Below, in pieces: positions 53,343-64,000 of a stretch of 64,000 nucleotides of DNA (the stretch's first letter is position 1; each line of letters begins with the position of its first letter). The notes beneath the pieces were generated by a model. That model was not told where the DNA came from. It worked only from the letters and a program-made list of their open reading frames with translations, and did not search any database. The position numbers and the translations under genes are program-made. Origin of the DNA: Gracilariopsis chorda (Eukaryota; Rhodophyta; Florideophyceae; Gracilariales; Gracilariaceae); assembly GCA_003194525.1 (NCBI GenBank), contig NBIV01000292.1:1-64000 (forward strand), given 5' to 3'.

Positions 53343-56044
53343 TTAAGTATCATTGGGCTCAGATTCCGATGCGGTTTCGGAAGATTTTCCTGTTGGTTTT
53401 GGGTGACCAGGGTTTCCCGACTTCTCTTCCGCACTCATGTTTCCAGCGTCTGCGCGGTCATTGAGCGGCGCGTTCTCAACACCTGGATCTCCAAAGCCAC
53501 CAGTCCCGGCAGTTCTTGATTGCATCATCGAGGCCATGAAAGCCCATGGGTTCGAGCCAGAATCTGGTTGTTCAGCGGCAGCACCCTCAGCATCTTTCTT
53601 GTGTATTGCCTGGAAAGCTTGCATTGCTTGCATCATGCCAAACATCGACTGCATACTTGCCATCACCTGTTGAGTATTCTGTGGTAAGCCTGTTGAAGAT
53701 TTCCCTTGAGCAGCCGTCAGTACTGTCCGCATGGCACTCAAAGGGCTTTCACTTGATTGTGACCGTGCGGAGTTCGGAGGACCAGCATTTCTTGAATCGG
53801 TGTCTCGAGAGCGGGACTTTGTGCTGCCAGCTGCCTTTGAATGTGTTTCAACTTTTGCCGATAGCGTTGAACCAACATCTTGTTCCTTGGTGCACTTTGC
53901 TTGAGCATCCTTGTCTGTTGCTTCGGTTGTTGGGTTCGTTCGAGCTGGGGGCAGGGGGGGCGGTGGCGGGGGCATCATAATTTGTGGCATCATCGAAAAC
54001 GCATTTGCGAACGCTTGCATAGCGGGGTTGCCCATCATGGCCATGAGCGAACTGGAACTTGGTGGAAGAGCCGAACGGGTGGCTGGTTCTTGTTTTGGCG
54101 GAAGCGGTGGCGGAGGTGGTGGCTTTGAGACATCCGCTTCTAGCGGTTTCGAAGGTAGTTCTCCGAATCCTGGTGGTAGCGGTGGTGGAACAAGCAATTC
54201 CGGGTCACACTTCGCCTTATTCTCCGGCTCTGGTTCCTTATCTTTCAATGAACCGGGTGCATTCGGCTGCACAGATTCTTCTCGCTTCTCGGCTTTTGAC
54301 ACCTTTGAACCTCCTTGACTGGGACGCGCGCCCAGGCCTTCCGAAAGTACCTCCTTTCCTGCGCTCTTTTCTTCTGACTTGTACCATGACGGAATTACCG
54401 CAGCGTGTTCGCGATTCAGTTCTTTGTATACTTTCCGCAGTGTGACCTCTGTTAGGTTTGTTGCCCTGCATATCTCGGTTTGGGTTTTGCGAACTCCATC
54501 CATCTGACAGGCGAGATATATAGCAGCTGCCGATATTGAAACTGGATTCCGTCGCGAGCATATATTGTTGCGCATTGCATTCTCGGCAATGCCTATAGCT
54601 AGTCTCTGAGTTCTTCCAGAGAGGTCCAAGCGCCGACAAAACAAAGGCATGTGTGCAGTGACAGATGAACTGCTCTCGGGCCGCTGCTTCCGTAGTGCAA
54701 TTCTTACAACCTTCAGGTAGCGCGTAACTTCATTCACATCTAGATTAGCTGCGGATGAGATTTCTTCCAATGATAAGTGTCTCGGAGGTATGGCCCACGA
54801 TTCAAGTTCTTTCTCATCGATAGGATTTGCCCTTGAGTCTTTCTCTGTCGCCTCAGACTCCATGGGTTCTTCTTTCATAGTTCCATTGCCAGCCTGTGTC
54901 TTGTCGTTATCTGCGCCGGCATCAGTCATGTCTTCGTACCCCGGGTTTCCTGGTTCATCATCCTTGTCCAAGGAAAGCGCAAGTGAGACCTTCTCTTCTG
55001 TTATCGTTTCCCCCAATAGAATGTCTGAGTTTCTATCTTGCATCTCATCGAAGTCTCCGTTCTCGAGCTTTGTGTCAAGGTTATTCCTGGCATGTGCTAT
55101 TGATTCTGCCTCTGGCCCACTTGGTTCCAAAGACTCTTGTGGTGCTTTCCGATCGTTTCTCTTTTGCCACATCTCGTATTCGAACCAGCGCCTTTCCGCA
55201 GCAGCAACAAAGGCAGCAGTTGCCAGACACTCAACGTTTCGGTTACGTAAACTAGTATTACTAGCTGTATGCCGAAAGATACGCACGGCTAAGTTGATAG
55301 TTTCTTTGTCTACGCCAAGTATACTGGCCAGCTCCACGATCTCAAAGTATGCTACAAGCGTATGTCGTGCATCACCGCCAGACTTATTACGTTCAGTCCC
55401 ATCAGAAGCTTCTTCCTTCTTTGGGGGTACCCCGCCAGGAGCTCGTCCGTTGTAACCGATGTACCCAGAAAACAATGCGTCACCAATCAAGCGCTCCATT
55501 TCAGAGAGAGCGCCACTGAAGGTACGAGCAGAAGTGGCGAAAACCGGTTCACGAAGTGGTGACAGCATTCGAAAGACGGAGATAAACCCGGGCGTGCAAT
55601 ACGGATCAGCCGGAATATCCTTTTGGTTTCCAAAATCGCATCAGAACATGACGCAGTGTTGCAAATGGGTTGATAGTTAGATACCCTTAGTGTGGATACA
55701 AGAGGCGTGCTGATTTAACGTACATCGACAATATTTGCGTGCATGGAATCTGGCGCAACTACACAATGCGCCTCTTCAGTCTGGGTGACGACATGATACT
55801 CGGCGAGGTCTCCAATTCCTCGCTCCTCCAAAGTAAGCTTGCATCGTGAACATTGAGTAGTGCGGTTCACGGATCTGTCAAGTCGCAAATGCAGAACGTT
55901 TTCAAGACGCTTGTTAGCACTGCTGTTTGCAGCGGGCGTTTTACGGCGCAGGAGGTAGGTTGGCGTCGAGGTTGATGATACAACTTACACCCTTCTGAGA
56001 TTGGTGTTATGACAGTTGGGGCAAGTCTTTCGCGACCCTAGCAT
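53343..56044 (-). CDS. TFIIB-family transcription factor, three exons
   Basis: Exons are 56044-55989, 55874-55724 and 55619-53343. The introns (114 and 104 bp) run GTAAGT...CAG and GTACGT...AAG and contain CTAAC branch-like sites. The spliced protein is 827 aa. Exon 1 supplies TCPNCHNTN and exon 2 QCSRCKLTL: a C-x2-C-x15-C-x2-C zinc ribbon as in TFIIB. Two cyclin-like repeats follow (LIGDALFSG ... VECLATAAFVAAAERRWF; LSLEEISSAANLDVNEVTRYLK ... ISAAAIYLACQMDGVRKTQTEIC), separated by a long acidic insert. The last 350 residues are low-complexity with polyproline (KPPPPPPLPP, MMPPPPPPLPP) and Met/Gln-rich tracts. It could be general TFIIB or a paralogue such as plant pBrp; the insert and tail are unusual. 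Without splicing, the ORF starts at 55568 and lacks the zinc ribbon. Confidence 0.8.
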
Positions 56045-58562
56045 GTCATGAAAGCACCAACGTTTTGTTTCACATGAATTTCAAACAGGGGGATCAAGGA
56101 CGTGGAGTCAGTGACAGGCCCTGGAGAGTGCTGCTCTTGAATGGTGGAAGCACGGAAAATAAAGAAGGATAGTGCAGAGCAGCGGAACAGAACTCCGGGT
56201 AATCTTATAGCGAACGTCGTTGAACGGCGCGAAGCGAAAGAACGTCGAGGCATGACCTGCCAACGACATAAATGTTTGGAGCTGGCTCTGGGAAGCTACC
56301 CTGGTCCTAGTAGTGCTGTGTAGTACAACGTCCACGAAAACCAGCCTAAAATACAAAAATAAACGAAGACACATGTTGTAGTACAACAGTTGTATGCATA
56401 CCTCCACTTGCTTCTGCAAACGAGAAGGCCAACACTCAAACTTGACCAATCATGTGCCACTATCACTCCTTACCGTCCCTGGAGTCAGCCGTGTAGAGTT
56501 AGATTGCTACGGTGCAAGGCCATGACTGTCTATCCGGTGGTGACGGCCTGGTTGTATCAAAGGTAAGGGTTAGACGAACAGCCTAGGTGAAGCTGTGGGT
56601 ACTGGAGGGTTATGGAGTGCACCCGTATACCCAGGCCTAGCCTAGTATCATTGGGCAAGGGATTTTCGGACTATGAAACCCAGAACAAGAATGCGCAGGT
56701 TTAAGAAACGATCATGGTGTCAGATAAAAGAAGGCTATCACACTAGCTAGTATCTACTCCATACATATGCTTTATGCTAGGTCCTGGATATGGACTTGCA
56801 GCATACACATTTCAATTTCTTTCAGCCTTTAAACCTCGGTATGTATATGGTCAATATTGCCTGTTCAAGTGTTTTTAATCTCTGCAGATGGACCTTGAAC
56901 AGACTGACGGATACCGTGGCACCAATCTCTAGGAGGGAAGCTGTCTTGCTCGAAGAATATGTAACTGAGGGGCATGCTTGTAGAGGAATAAGGAAAGCTT
57001 GAAACTATGTCCCCCAGAGAACTTGAGAAACTCGAGACATATGTCAGCCAGTGGATCATAATCGAAAAAGAGGACTGAGTTTAGGAACAGGTGGGACAAG
57101 TACACGTCAAAGCGTTCTCCTCTATTTCTATCCTGAACGCGCTTTCTCGAAAGGTGGCTACTTGGTTAGATTCTCAAATTTGGCTTCCAAACCTCCCGGA
57201 TTTACTTCTACGAGAGTAGCTTGAAACGCCAATCTCCAATAGATTAAGGCTGGTTTCCGCAGCAGCAATCGGTGTTCCGTTTAGCTTAACGACAGCCAGT
57301 ATCTCCATTTGTATGAAGCCCGAACGTGCAGATTCAGCTTGCCTCACGGACACCTATAGGTTGGAAGCATTCCGCTTTTGTAGACTCAGAGAACCAAGCT
57401 CTGCATAAATATGTGGCTTCGTACTTGTAGCACGAACGAAGCAACGCGATCATGCCCGTTCGCGACTGTAATGAAGAAGGATGGGAGGAGTCACGAACAT
57501 AAGTCAATTGTAGATGAACTGCAAACGTTGATGGGATTTGTGCGGTTCAAATACGATCGGTACGGAATGAGAACGATTCAGCAACAAGCAGGTTGCCCGT
57601 CCCCTCTCTGCCTCTTCGGGGCGGATGTTGATTGTATTCGCTCCACTGTGTCTCTGGAGCTATGAACAAGATGCACGGTCCCGACAGAGTAGGTCGTTCT
57701 TGTTGAACTAACGATAGCGCAGCCAGTATCTATGCTAAATTGAACCGACGCTGTTTGCATCTGTTTCGGTATGGTGCCCCAGTGTAGCGAGCGAGCTGTG
57801 AACCGCAAACAGCATAAAGTGAGGAAGAGGTACTCTTGAACTCGAACGTTCTTTTCAGCAGTCTGGAATCCAGACTCCGGATCGACTCGATACAACCCCT
57901 CGCAAAAAGCTGCTGCGAAAGAATATGAACGGTTGTGAAACCTACTGATAGCAGACACATCAGGTTATTGCAAATGAACGCGCTCAGTGCCGGCTCGAAC
58001 GGCCTAGAGAGCATATTGGCGATTGTGAGCATCGCATGAGCGCCCAAGCGAACGGGCAAAAAAAAGAGAGCACATAGGCCCAGCGACTGGCCGAGTAAAC
58101 CAAGGGAGAAGCTCAGAGAATGAGCAAGACGAGCCCCAGCATTGTGCTGATCAGCTTCTTCGTGCAACAGGCCTCAGTAGCAACAACTCACGACAAGAAT
58201 GTGCGACTTGCCCGATCGCACTTCCACAACGGTACCGTTCTTATATACAGACACCTTCCCGAAACCATTTAGAGTTATTTCTCTTTGTCGAGTTATGCTC
58301 ACGCTCTTGTGATAAACTGTGCATCATCACATGCTGCCCCTGAGAAGGTACGGGTTAGCGATTAACCCCTTTGGTACTGCCACGTGTTCACAACAGCAAC
58401 GCAATCTGCTTAGCGCTCCTAGTTTGCATTTGCCTATGTTTCAAAATCTCACACTCAAGACAACTCATGTGAAGTTCAGATTCTGAACATGTTTCGCCCC
58501 GAACTTGTTTCGCTTCTATCTTCGACTCTTTGGGGTTAAAGGATTCGTCGCTCTGTCCGCAC
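56045..58562. other. 2.5-kb intergenic region, no gene recognised
   Basis: Frames are short and overlapping on both strands and lack recognisable domains. It holds the promoters of the divergent TFIIB-like and oxidoreductase genes. Confidence 0.45.
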
Positions 58563-59723
58563 ATGGATACCAACGCCACCTCCGCTACCTCCGACAAACC
58601 CGAAAAGACTATCGCAATCATTGGCGCGGGAATAATTGGAGCATCGATCGCATACAACTTGTCATTACACGATCGTCGCACAACAATCTTCGAACAATGT
58701 GCTCCTGCATGCGCAGCTTCCGGTAAGAGCGGTGGATTCCTCGCAAAAGACTGGTGCGACTCTTCAGAGCAGAAGCATTTAGCCCGACCATCGTTTGACA
58801 TTCATCGTAACTATGCGAAAGAATTGAACTGCGACATTGGATACAGACCAATCGAATCTTATTCGGTATCGCTCACCAGCTGCCCATCTCGCATCGTACG
58901 CGGAGCACGACGACCTGCTCCACTGGCTTGGCTTGATGGTACAGCAACTGTACTGAATGGTGCGCATCGTATTGGGACGCAAACTACAAATGCTCAGGTT
59001 TTACCGAAGCGGCTCACCGAGGCACTACTCCAACGCGCCGAAGAACGAGTGGGCTCTTCAGTCGTCGTGGCACGCGTAACAGACGTCCAGCGCACGCCAG
59101 AACGGGATGGGTGGCAGGTTCACTCGACGAACAAAAATGGCACCGATCAAATTGACACATTTGACATTGTAGTTCTTGCAATGGGTCCATGGACCATAAA
59201 AGCAAAGCAGTGGTTTCCGAATCTACCGGCCATCATGGCGCATAAAGCAGCCAGCGTAGTCATCAAAGCAAAAGTTCCGCCATCCGTGCTTTTCACCGAG
59301 TACGTGAACATTCGTGGCGAAGCACGCAGTCCAGAAGCGTACCCTCGTGTTGACGAAGTATATTTATGTCAATCTGCAATCGCAGAAGATCTAGCCGATG
59401 ATCCGGACCACATTCACCCTTCGCCGCAAGATGTGCGCGACCTAATCGCCTTTGGAGAGGGGCTGTCCTCCGATATTGGGTCAGCCGCAAAAAAAGCGAG
59501 GAACGTTAAGACACAAGCATGTAATCTACCTATCAGCCCAGATGGACTGCCTGTCATTGGTGCAGTAAGCGGGACGGACAAGTCAGTTTTCGTGGCGACG
59601 GGTCATTCTTGTTGGGGCATTCTGAACAGCGCTGCGACTGGAAAAGCCGTAGCGGAGCTAATCGTGCGCGGCAGGAGCACCGTGAACGTGCGAGCATTCG
59701 ATCCTGCTCGCTTTGGGGAATGA
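58563..59723 (+). CDS. FAD-dependent oxidoreductase, TDA3/DAO family
   Basis: ATG at 58563, single exon, 386 aa. A Rossmann FAD-binding motif GAGIIGASIAYNLS lies at about residues 20-33, followed by the family's second conserved block SGKSGGFLAKDWCD, characteristic of the TDA3-like branch of the DAO superfamily. A third block near the C-terminus (CNLPISPDGLPVIGAV ... VATGHSCWGILNSAATGKAVAELI) closes the FAD site. Yeast TDA3 is linked to endosome-Golgi traffic, but its substrate is not established, so no reaction is assigned. No signal peptide is evident. Confidence 0.82.
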   Translation: MDTNATSATSDKPEKTIAIIGAGIIGASIAYNLSLHDRRTTIFEQCAPACAASGKSGGFLAKDWCDSSEQKHLARPSFDIHRNYAKELNCDIGYRPIESYSVSLTSCPSRIVRGARRPAPLAWLDGTATVLNGAHRIGTQTTNAQVLPKRLTEALLQRAEERVGSSVVVARVTDVQRTPERDGWQVHSTNKNGTDQIDTFDIVVLAMGPWTIKAKQWFPNLPAIMAHKAASVVIKAKVPPSVLFTEYVNIRGEARSPEAYPRVDEVYLCQSAIAEDLADDPDHIHPSPQDVRDLIAFGEGLSSDIGSAAKKARNVKTQACNLPISPDGLPVIGAVSGTDKSVFVATGHSCWGILNSAATGKAVAELIVRGRSTVNVRAFDPARFGE

Positions 59724-60676
59724 AAAGTGATCGTGCTCTCCAGTAAGAGTGTGGGAACGTTGCATCCGCATAAAACTCTGTTTCTACGTTCTTCGAGAAA
59801 GCACAAACATAAGGGCACTGAAGGTGTTTCATGAGTAGGGCTATCATTGAAGATTGCTACGTGCGGAAAGCGGATTTGAAGCGCCAGAACGCTACAGCGA
59901 GGGATAAAGACGCCCTTGAGGCTCACAGCGCGAATAAGGGCAACACGCCAAATTGTTGCAGGGGTGCTGGAACATGCTTTGGGTGTTCAGATGCATAGCA
60001 TGTGGAAGGACACGGCGAAGTGGTTTACGTGATGTGTGGAACAATACGGCGGCAATGATGATGGTTGGAATTGGTGACAGCTCTGCGCCGTTGGCAAGAA
60101 GTATCAAGGCGATGTAAAGCGGTGACTGCTGAAGGTGCAGGTGGCGACATGCCTGTGCAGCGTGCATGGTAGCGCTTCTATGGCTGTCGAGCCCCTTGGA
60201 TGTGGCAGAAGAGGTGGGCCAGAGCTGTGATACACACTGGTACTGCAAGGGTAGGTTTGCAATGGTGGTGAAGTGCGCTGTCGGTGTGTGGCGGGTGGTG
60301 GAGGACGACGGTGCAGCAAAGTGTGACGCAACAGGTGGCTGTCCCGCATGCATTACTGCGTAGGACGTAAAGATTAGAGTGGTTGGTTGGTTGGTAGTGC
60401 GAAGGCGCCTAATACGCAAAGGGGCGTTGGTGGCGAGGTACTGCGCACCTGAGCAATTATACGCTTTTGCACGCGATTGCGTGAAGCAGGATTAGATGTT
60501 GCTGCAATGACGGTGTGACAGTTGACGTGGAAGAGAAGATGCGGGGTGGAAGGCGATGAGGAAAGACGGAAAACGCGCACTCTGTTAGCATTGCTAGAAG
60601 TGTGCAACACAGTTAACAGCTGTTTGGGTAGGGACTGAATGTATAGCGGTATGTAAGGTTTGACGAGATGCAAAAG
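59724..60676. other. Intergenic between oxidoreductase and uL6 genes
   Basis: No supported gene. A 175-codon minus frame at 59892-60419 is compositionally odd and lacks motifs. Confidence 0.45.
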
Positions 60677-61327
60677 CTAATCCTTCCTTGCACGCTTGCG
60701 TCGTACAGGCTCCGATTTGTATCGAATGCCCTTACCCTTGTACGGTTCTGGCGGGCGGTACGAACGGATGGTAGCGGCCAGTTGGTGCACTTTTGGGCGG
60801 TTTATACCCGCGACTTGGACAAGTTGCGGACTGATGACGTTGATAAAGACATGTGGATGGTGCAAAGGTAACTCAATAACATGCGACAAACCCAATCTCA
60901 AGAGCAGTTGATTACGTTCTGGAAGCGCCTCAGCTCGATAGCCAACACCATGCAATTCCAGGTTGACGGCAAAACCGTCGGTAACTCCACTGGCGAGGTT
61001 TTTGGTTACACTCAATGCATTGCCCACGCCCCAATAGTTGATACGCGGAATAAGCTGCTCTTCTGGAAGCGCGACGGATCGAACGATTTGAAAGTTTGCT
61101 GGATGGATGGTGGAGGCTGTGTGTCCTAGAGGACCGGCGGCAAAGGCGGTGGTCTTCTGGCATGAGTCGGGGGGGTAGAAGAACAGGGCGACGCCCGGCT
61201 CGGTGGGGACGCGAAGTTGCTTTGTGGGCGCGGTGATTCTGGTGGCGAACGGACTGGCGCGGACGTAGCGACCGAGATACTTGTAGAACTGCTTGAGCGA
61301 GATGATGGGCAGCATGCGCGCGGCCAT
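60677..61327 (-). CDS. Ribosomal protein uL6, bacterial type, probably mitochondrial
   Basis: ATG at 61327, 216 aa. The sequence spans both uL6 alpha-beta domains. The second contains the hallmark GFAVNLELHGVGYRAEALPERNQLLLRLGLSHVIELPLHH, and the C-terminus carries EPYKGKGIRYKSEPVRRKRARKD, matching the universal ending PEPYKGKGIRY. uL6 sits near the GTPase centre of the large subunit. The N-terminus (MAARMLPIISLKQFYKYLGRYV) could be a mitochondrial presequence; red algal plastids usually encode rpl6 themselves, which favours mitochondria. A longer open frame upstream is driven by poly-Pro from a G22/C22 run and is not credible. Confidence 0.88.
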   Translation of the reverse strand: MAARMLPIISLKQFYKYLGRYVRASPFATRITAPTKQLRVPTEPGVALFFYPPDSCQKTTAFAAGPLGHTASTIHPANFQIVRSVALPEEQLIPRINYWGVGNALSVTKNLASGVTDGFAVNLELHGVGYRAEALPERNQLLLRLGLSHVIELPLHHPHVFINVISPQLVQVAGINRPKVHQLAATIRSYRPPEPYKGKGIRYKSEPVRRKRARKD

Positions 61328-61403
61328 GGCGGAGGGGCTGCGAATGGACGAATGGACGATCGGACGAAGGGGGTGGGGGCGGAGGGTCGGGCGATGGCAC
61401 ACA

Positions 61404-61425
61404 GGGGGGGGGGGGGGGGGGGGGG
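61404..61425 (+). repeat. G22 homopolymer
   Basis: Twenty-two consecutive Gs lie 77 bp upstream of the uL6 start, within the shared promoter region of two divergent genes. The true length may vary between reads. Confidence 0.85.
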
Positions 61426-62142
61426 TGCAGTGGGGCACGTGCGGCGTGAGGGAATGGCGACGGGCAAGTAATTACGCAGGGGGGGTTGTAGTTAGCGGGC
61501 GGAATGGATTGGGGCGGCAAGCGTGACGGGTGAGTGGAAGCTGCGCGACGCAAGGCTCCACGGGCTGCGCGACTGCACGGCGCCGGGTGGCGCTGGATAG
61601 CCGAAAAAGAAAAGTGACATGGCGCGCCTGGTGGCGCACCACCAACACGAGCGGAGCGCCTCCGCGCCTCCGCGCCTCCGCGCCCATGCTGCCGCCGCGG
61701 GCACGGCGGCGCGCCTCGCTGCAAACGTGGTGCAAGCGGCGTCGGCGCTTTCGCGCCGTCCTCGCCGCCACGCGCGCAACCGCCCAACAGCAGCGCACGG
61801 CCAACAATCCTCCACCGCGCGCCCATGCGCTCGCCACACAAACACGTCACAGCCACCAAACCGCGCCCAAAATATCTCTCCCGAGAAAAACTGCAACCAA
61901 ACAGCACAACGCCCGCCCTCCGTCACCCATCACGCCCCCCCCCAATTAACACTCCACTACCGCGGCGCCCGCTGCAGCCTCCACTGGCGCCGCGCGCAGC
62001 GCCCGTCGCGCTGTCAGCGTGCGCCGTGCCATATCACCGCACATCTCGCCGCTCGCCTACGTACCCATATCTCGCCCGCTGGGATGCTCCTCCCCCCCCC
62101 CCGCCGGCCGCTCGCTGCCTTCTGTACCCCCGTTTGTACACA

Positions 62143-62157
62143 CCCCCCCCCCCCCCC
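62143..62157 (+). repeat. C15 homopolymer
   Basis: Fifteen Cs about 150 bp upstream of the ATG at 62310, in a pyrimidine-rich strand. Another C run lies at about 62090-62102. Confidence 0.8.
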
Positions 62158-62309
62158 TTCTCTCCACAACTCGGCTCTACCACTTGCTTTCCCCTTCCCC
62201 TCCCACCCCCAACTCCCGTCTTAACTTTCACACCTCCCGCTACACCGCGCTTATTCCCCCGGTTCTCCTGTATGAAACACTTGTCCGCGCCCCCACACTA
62301 TCTAACGCA

Positions 62310-62903
62310 ATGGCGTTTCTTTCGGGTGTGTCAAGTGCTCGTGCCGTTTGCAAACCTTATTCGTCCCGCCTAACCACCAACCCCACCACCGGTCGTCTCG
62401 TCCGTCGTCGAGGACGCGGCGTGCTTGTTCGATGTCGAGGTTTCGTGTGGTCAAAACAAGACCTCGATCACCTCAACGAGCTGTCCAAAATGCCCCGTCA
62501 TCAACTCGTTCCAGACGTCTTGGAACAGACCCAATACCAATCGCATTCAACCCTTCCGTCGCGCGAATCCTCGCCCGACCCGCAGCTGGACCCCACCGAC
62601 TCACAACAACTGCACCAGCAACACCATCACCAAACACCGCCCGAACCTATCGAATCGGAGCCCCCGCCGCAAGTCGTACCTTCTGCGGCTCACATTGTTC
62701 CTCATCCCATCGCCCAGCCATACCACCATTCTCATCGTTGTGAGCAGCAGCAGCAACACCACCAACCTCAACCTTTCAACCTGCCTCCGATCCACACACC
62801 CCCGCCAACGCCCACCACCCCACACAACTCTCCCTCTTCAACACAACCTAATCCCACAGCTGTCACCGCCATCGCCTCAAATTTCATCCACCTCACTCTT
62901 TGA
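62310..62903 (+). CDS. Hypothetical His/Gln/Pro-rich protein with transit-peptide-like N-terminus
   Basis: The frame opens far upstream, but the first well-placed ATG with coding character is 62310, giving 197 aa. The N-terminus MAFLSGVSSARAVCKPYSSR followed by an Arg-rich run (RRRGRGVLVRCRG) resembles red algal organelle-targeting peptides (MAF start, Ser/Arg-rich, no acidic residues). Residues 48-65 (WSKQDLDHLNELSKM) could form a helix. The rest is low complexity (QLHQQHHHQTPPEP, QQQQHHQPQP). No family recognised. It is divergent from the uL6 gene, with about 980 bp between starts. Confidence 0.5.
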   Translation: MAFLSGVSSARAVCKPYSSRLTTNPTTGRLVRRRGRGVLVRCRGFVWSKQDLDHLNELSKMPRHQLVPDVLEQTQYQSHSTLPSRESSPDPQLDPTDSQQLHQQHHHQTPPEPIESEPPPQVVPSAAHIVPHPIAQPYHHSHRCEQQQQHHQPQPFNLPPIHTPPPTPTTPHNSPSSTQPNPTAVTAIASNFIHLTL

Positions 62904-63746
62904 AATCGTTTCTTTCAACAAAAAGTACTCACAAACCCTGCTTTCAACCCTCTTCTTTCATCATCGCGTCGCACTCTTTGCGACACTCGCCTCACAAATC
63001 GCCACGTTTTGGTGTGCACTCCTCACAACAGCAGTCACAGCTGCTTTTTTTTTTTTGGCTTTTGATGATGAAAGCGTTGTGGTACCTTTGGTATTCTACC
63101 GCTTTGTGTGCTGTCGTTTGTTAAGCTGTTAGCTGCATAGAGAACGCTTCTCTTTAATCGTTCTAACAGAGCACTTGTGTTTGTAAAATAGCGTCTGTTT
63201 CATCACACGTGATAAACGGTTACTGCTCGTGCGTCGTTTGTCACGGTGAATGCATATCCCACGCCGCACCGCGCCGCCTTTTTTTTTTCTTGGCTTTAAT
63301 TATTTATTTATTTCACCTCCTTTCCGATCTGAGCTTTCATCTGCAAACAGATTCGCAATCTCGCCGATAACCCTTAACTCCACCCAACGCTCAAACAGAT
63401 GCCGCTCGGCCGCGTTCATACAATGGTATATGATACTTGGAGTCGCTGTTTCTTCTGCGCTCCTGTCCTATCACCATTCGGCACTCTCTCGTAAGCATAC
63501 ATGCCGACCGACCATCTCCACCCGTCTCTTCCCACTCGTGATCGGCCCATTGCGCCACCCTCTACAAACAGGCGCTGTTGAGAAGCACCATGGTGGCGGA
63601 AGTGCATGCACCATGCTCGATCGCTGCTGTGCCCGTTGATCTCGCCAGTATCTGCTCTTTGGTATTAGCTGTCATTTCTTATCGTTTGTAAAGCTTCCAA
63701 TCTGTGCTGCAATACAGTATAGTCTACTGGAGAGCGCTTTCGGCCT
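62904..63746. other. Intergenic between convergent genes
   Basis: No supported gene. T-rich tracts lie at about 63043-63057 and 63280-63290. Confidence 0.45.
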
Positions 63747-64000
63747 TTACGAAAGGTTTTTTTCCATATCTCGCATCTCCTCCACGGTCAGCTCTGGAAT
63801 TGGCTCGGGATTTAGTAGTGCCATTGAACGAGCCGTCTTCACTGCACGCGCCAGTTTGCGTTGTGACTTTGCGCATAGTCCTGACTTTCTGCGCGGTAGG
63901 ATCTTGAGATTATCCGACAGATACGCCTTCATGCTTTCCACCGCTCGAAAGTCTACAACGCTTCTTCCGCGATCATCTTTGAGAGCGCATTCCGACTTGT
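63747..64000 (-). CDS. Ribosomal protein bS18, probably mitochondrial, 5' end outside window
   Basis: The frame is open from the window edge to a TAA at 63747 (84 residues visible). The bS18 core is unmistakable: VDFRAVESMKAYLSDNLKILPRRKSGLCAKSQRKLARAVKTARSMALL corresponds to the bacterial segment ending RGKILPRRxTGxCAKHQRxLxxAIKRARxxALL. A short acidic C-terminal extension (PIPELTVEEMRDMEKNLS) follows. Red algal plastids usually carry rps18 in plastid DNA, so a nuclear copy points to the mitochondrial ribosome; that is inference. Confidence 0.85.
   Translation of the reverse strand, partial: KSECALKDDRGRSVVDFRAVESMKAYLSDNLKILPRRKSGLCAKSQRKLARAVKTARSMALLNPEPIPELTVEEMRDMEKNLS

Noticed and set aside
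59892-60419. 175-codon minus-strand frame
   Set aside because: Ser/Thr/His/Leu-rich without motifs, starts ambiguously, and overlaps other open frames of equal quality. No support as a gene.
61328-61438. N-terminal extension of uL6 with poly-Pro
   Set aside because: It is the translation of the G22/C22 run; the ATG at 61327 gives a normal-length protein.
61472-62224. Several long overlapping frames on both strands between uL6 and the 62310 gene
   Set aside because: GC-rich DNA with Arg/Ala/Pro-rich translations in many frames at once; typical of compositional open frames in a promoter region.
1-64000. tRNA genes, rRNA genes or a centromeric satellite
   Set aside because: TTCGA-type boxes were checked by eye and lay within coding or LTR sequence without a cloverleaf context; no long tandem array was seen.

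Overview
The window is nuclear DNA of a eukaryote. Several long single-copy genes lie in one exon: a NatC auxiliary subunit, a Pfs2/WDR33 WD40 protein and an FAD oxidoreductase. One TFIIB-like gene reads as three exons with short GT-AG introns. Nucleus-encoded organellar ribosomal proteins uL6 and bS18 are present, and most of the remaining DNA is transposable elements. Compact, intron-poor gene islands separated by LTR and tyrosine-recombinase retroelements, plus one protein whose N-terminus looks like an organelle transit peptide, fit a florideophyte red alga such as a Chondrus-like species. That assignment is inference. No bacterial operons, CRISPR arrays, rRNA or tRNA genes were seen.

Layout. 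1-4972: 3' part of a chromodomain Ty3/Gypsy element (family A, copy 1), inserted into an ORF whose tail survives at 4973-5332. 6002-12053: a DIRS/PAT-type element with gag-like, RT-RNase H and tyrosine recombinase frames and split direct repeats A1...B1-A2-B2. 13082-13978: an unknown ORF. 15463-15648: a hAT-type MITE with an 8-bp target duplication. 16135-19861: two convergent host genes, MAK10/NAA35 and PFS2/WDR33. 20433-21250: a decayed Tc1/mariner transposase. 21961-24774: a nest of old LTR fragments holding a precise antisense solo LTR. 24775-34797: a complete Ty3/Gypsy element of a second family (family B, copy 2). 34798-35033 and 46170-46450: the two halves of a decayed Tigger-like transposase split by a full-length family A element (copy 3, 35034-46169, TSD ATTAA). 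47114-52240: two pogo-type DD35D transposases, the second cut by a solo family-B LTR. 53343-64000: host gene island (TFIIB-like factor, TDA3-like oxidoreductase, mitochondrial-type uL6, a His/Gln/Pro-rich protein, bS18).

The strongest unexplained signal is in family B. Its LTRs and its protein-coding sequence are packed with short palindromes of the form CCNN(N)-loop(3-5)-(N)NNGG, roughly one every 30-45 bp and far above chance. Between diverged LTR copies, homologous palindromes keep their pairing although loops, and often stem sequences, differ. Family A shows a weaker CC-N3..5-GG version. Both families carry an antisense ORF between pol and the 3' LTR, both have pol in the -1 frame relative to gag with a shared GGAAAAC at the end of gag, and both have near-identical primer binding sites. 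All LTR elements here are damaged: in-frame stops, a YLGD reverse transcriptase motif in copy 2, and an integrase D-to-N change plus a 17-nt deletion in copy 3.
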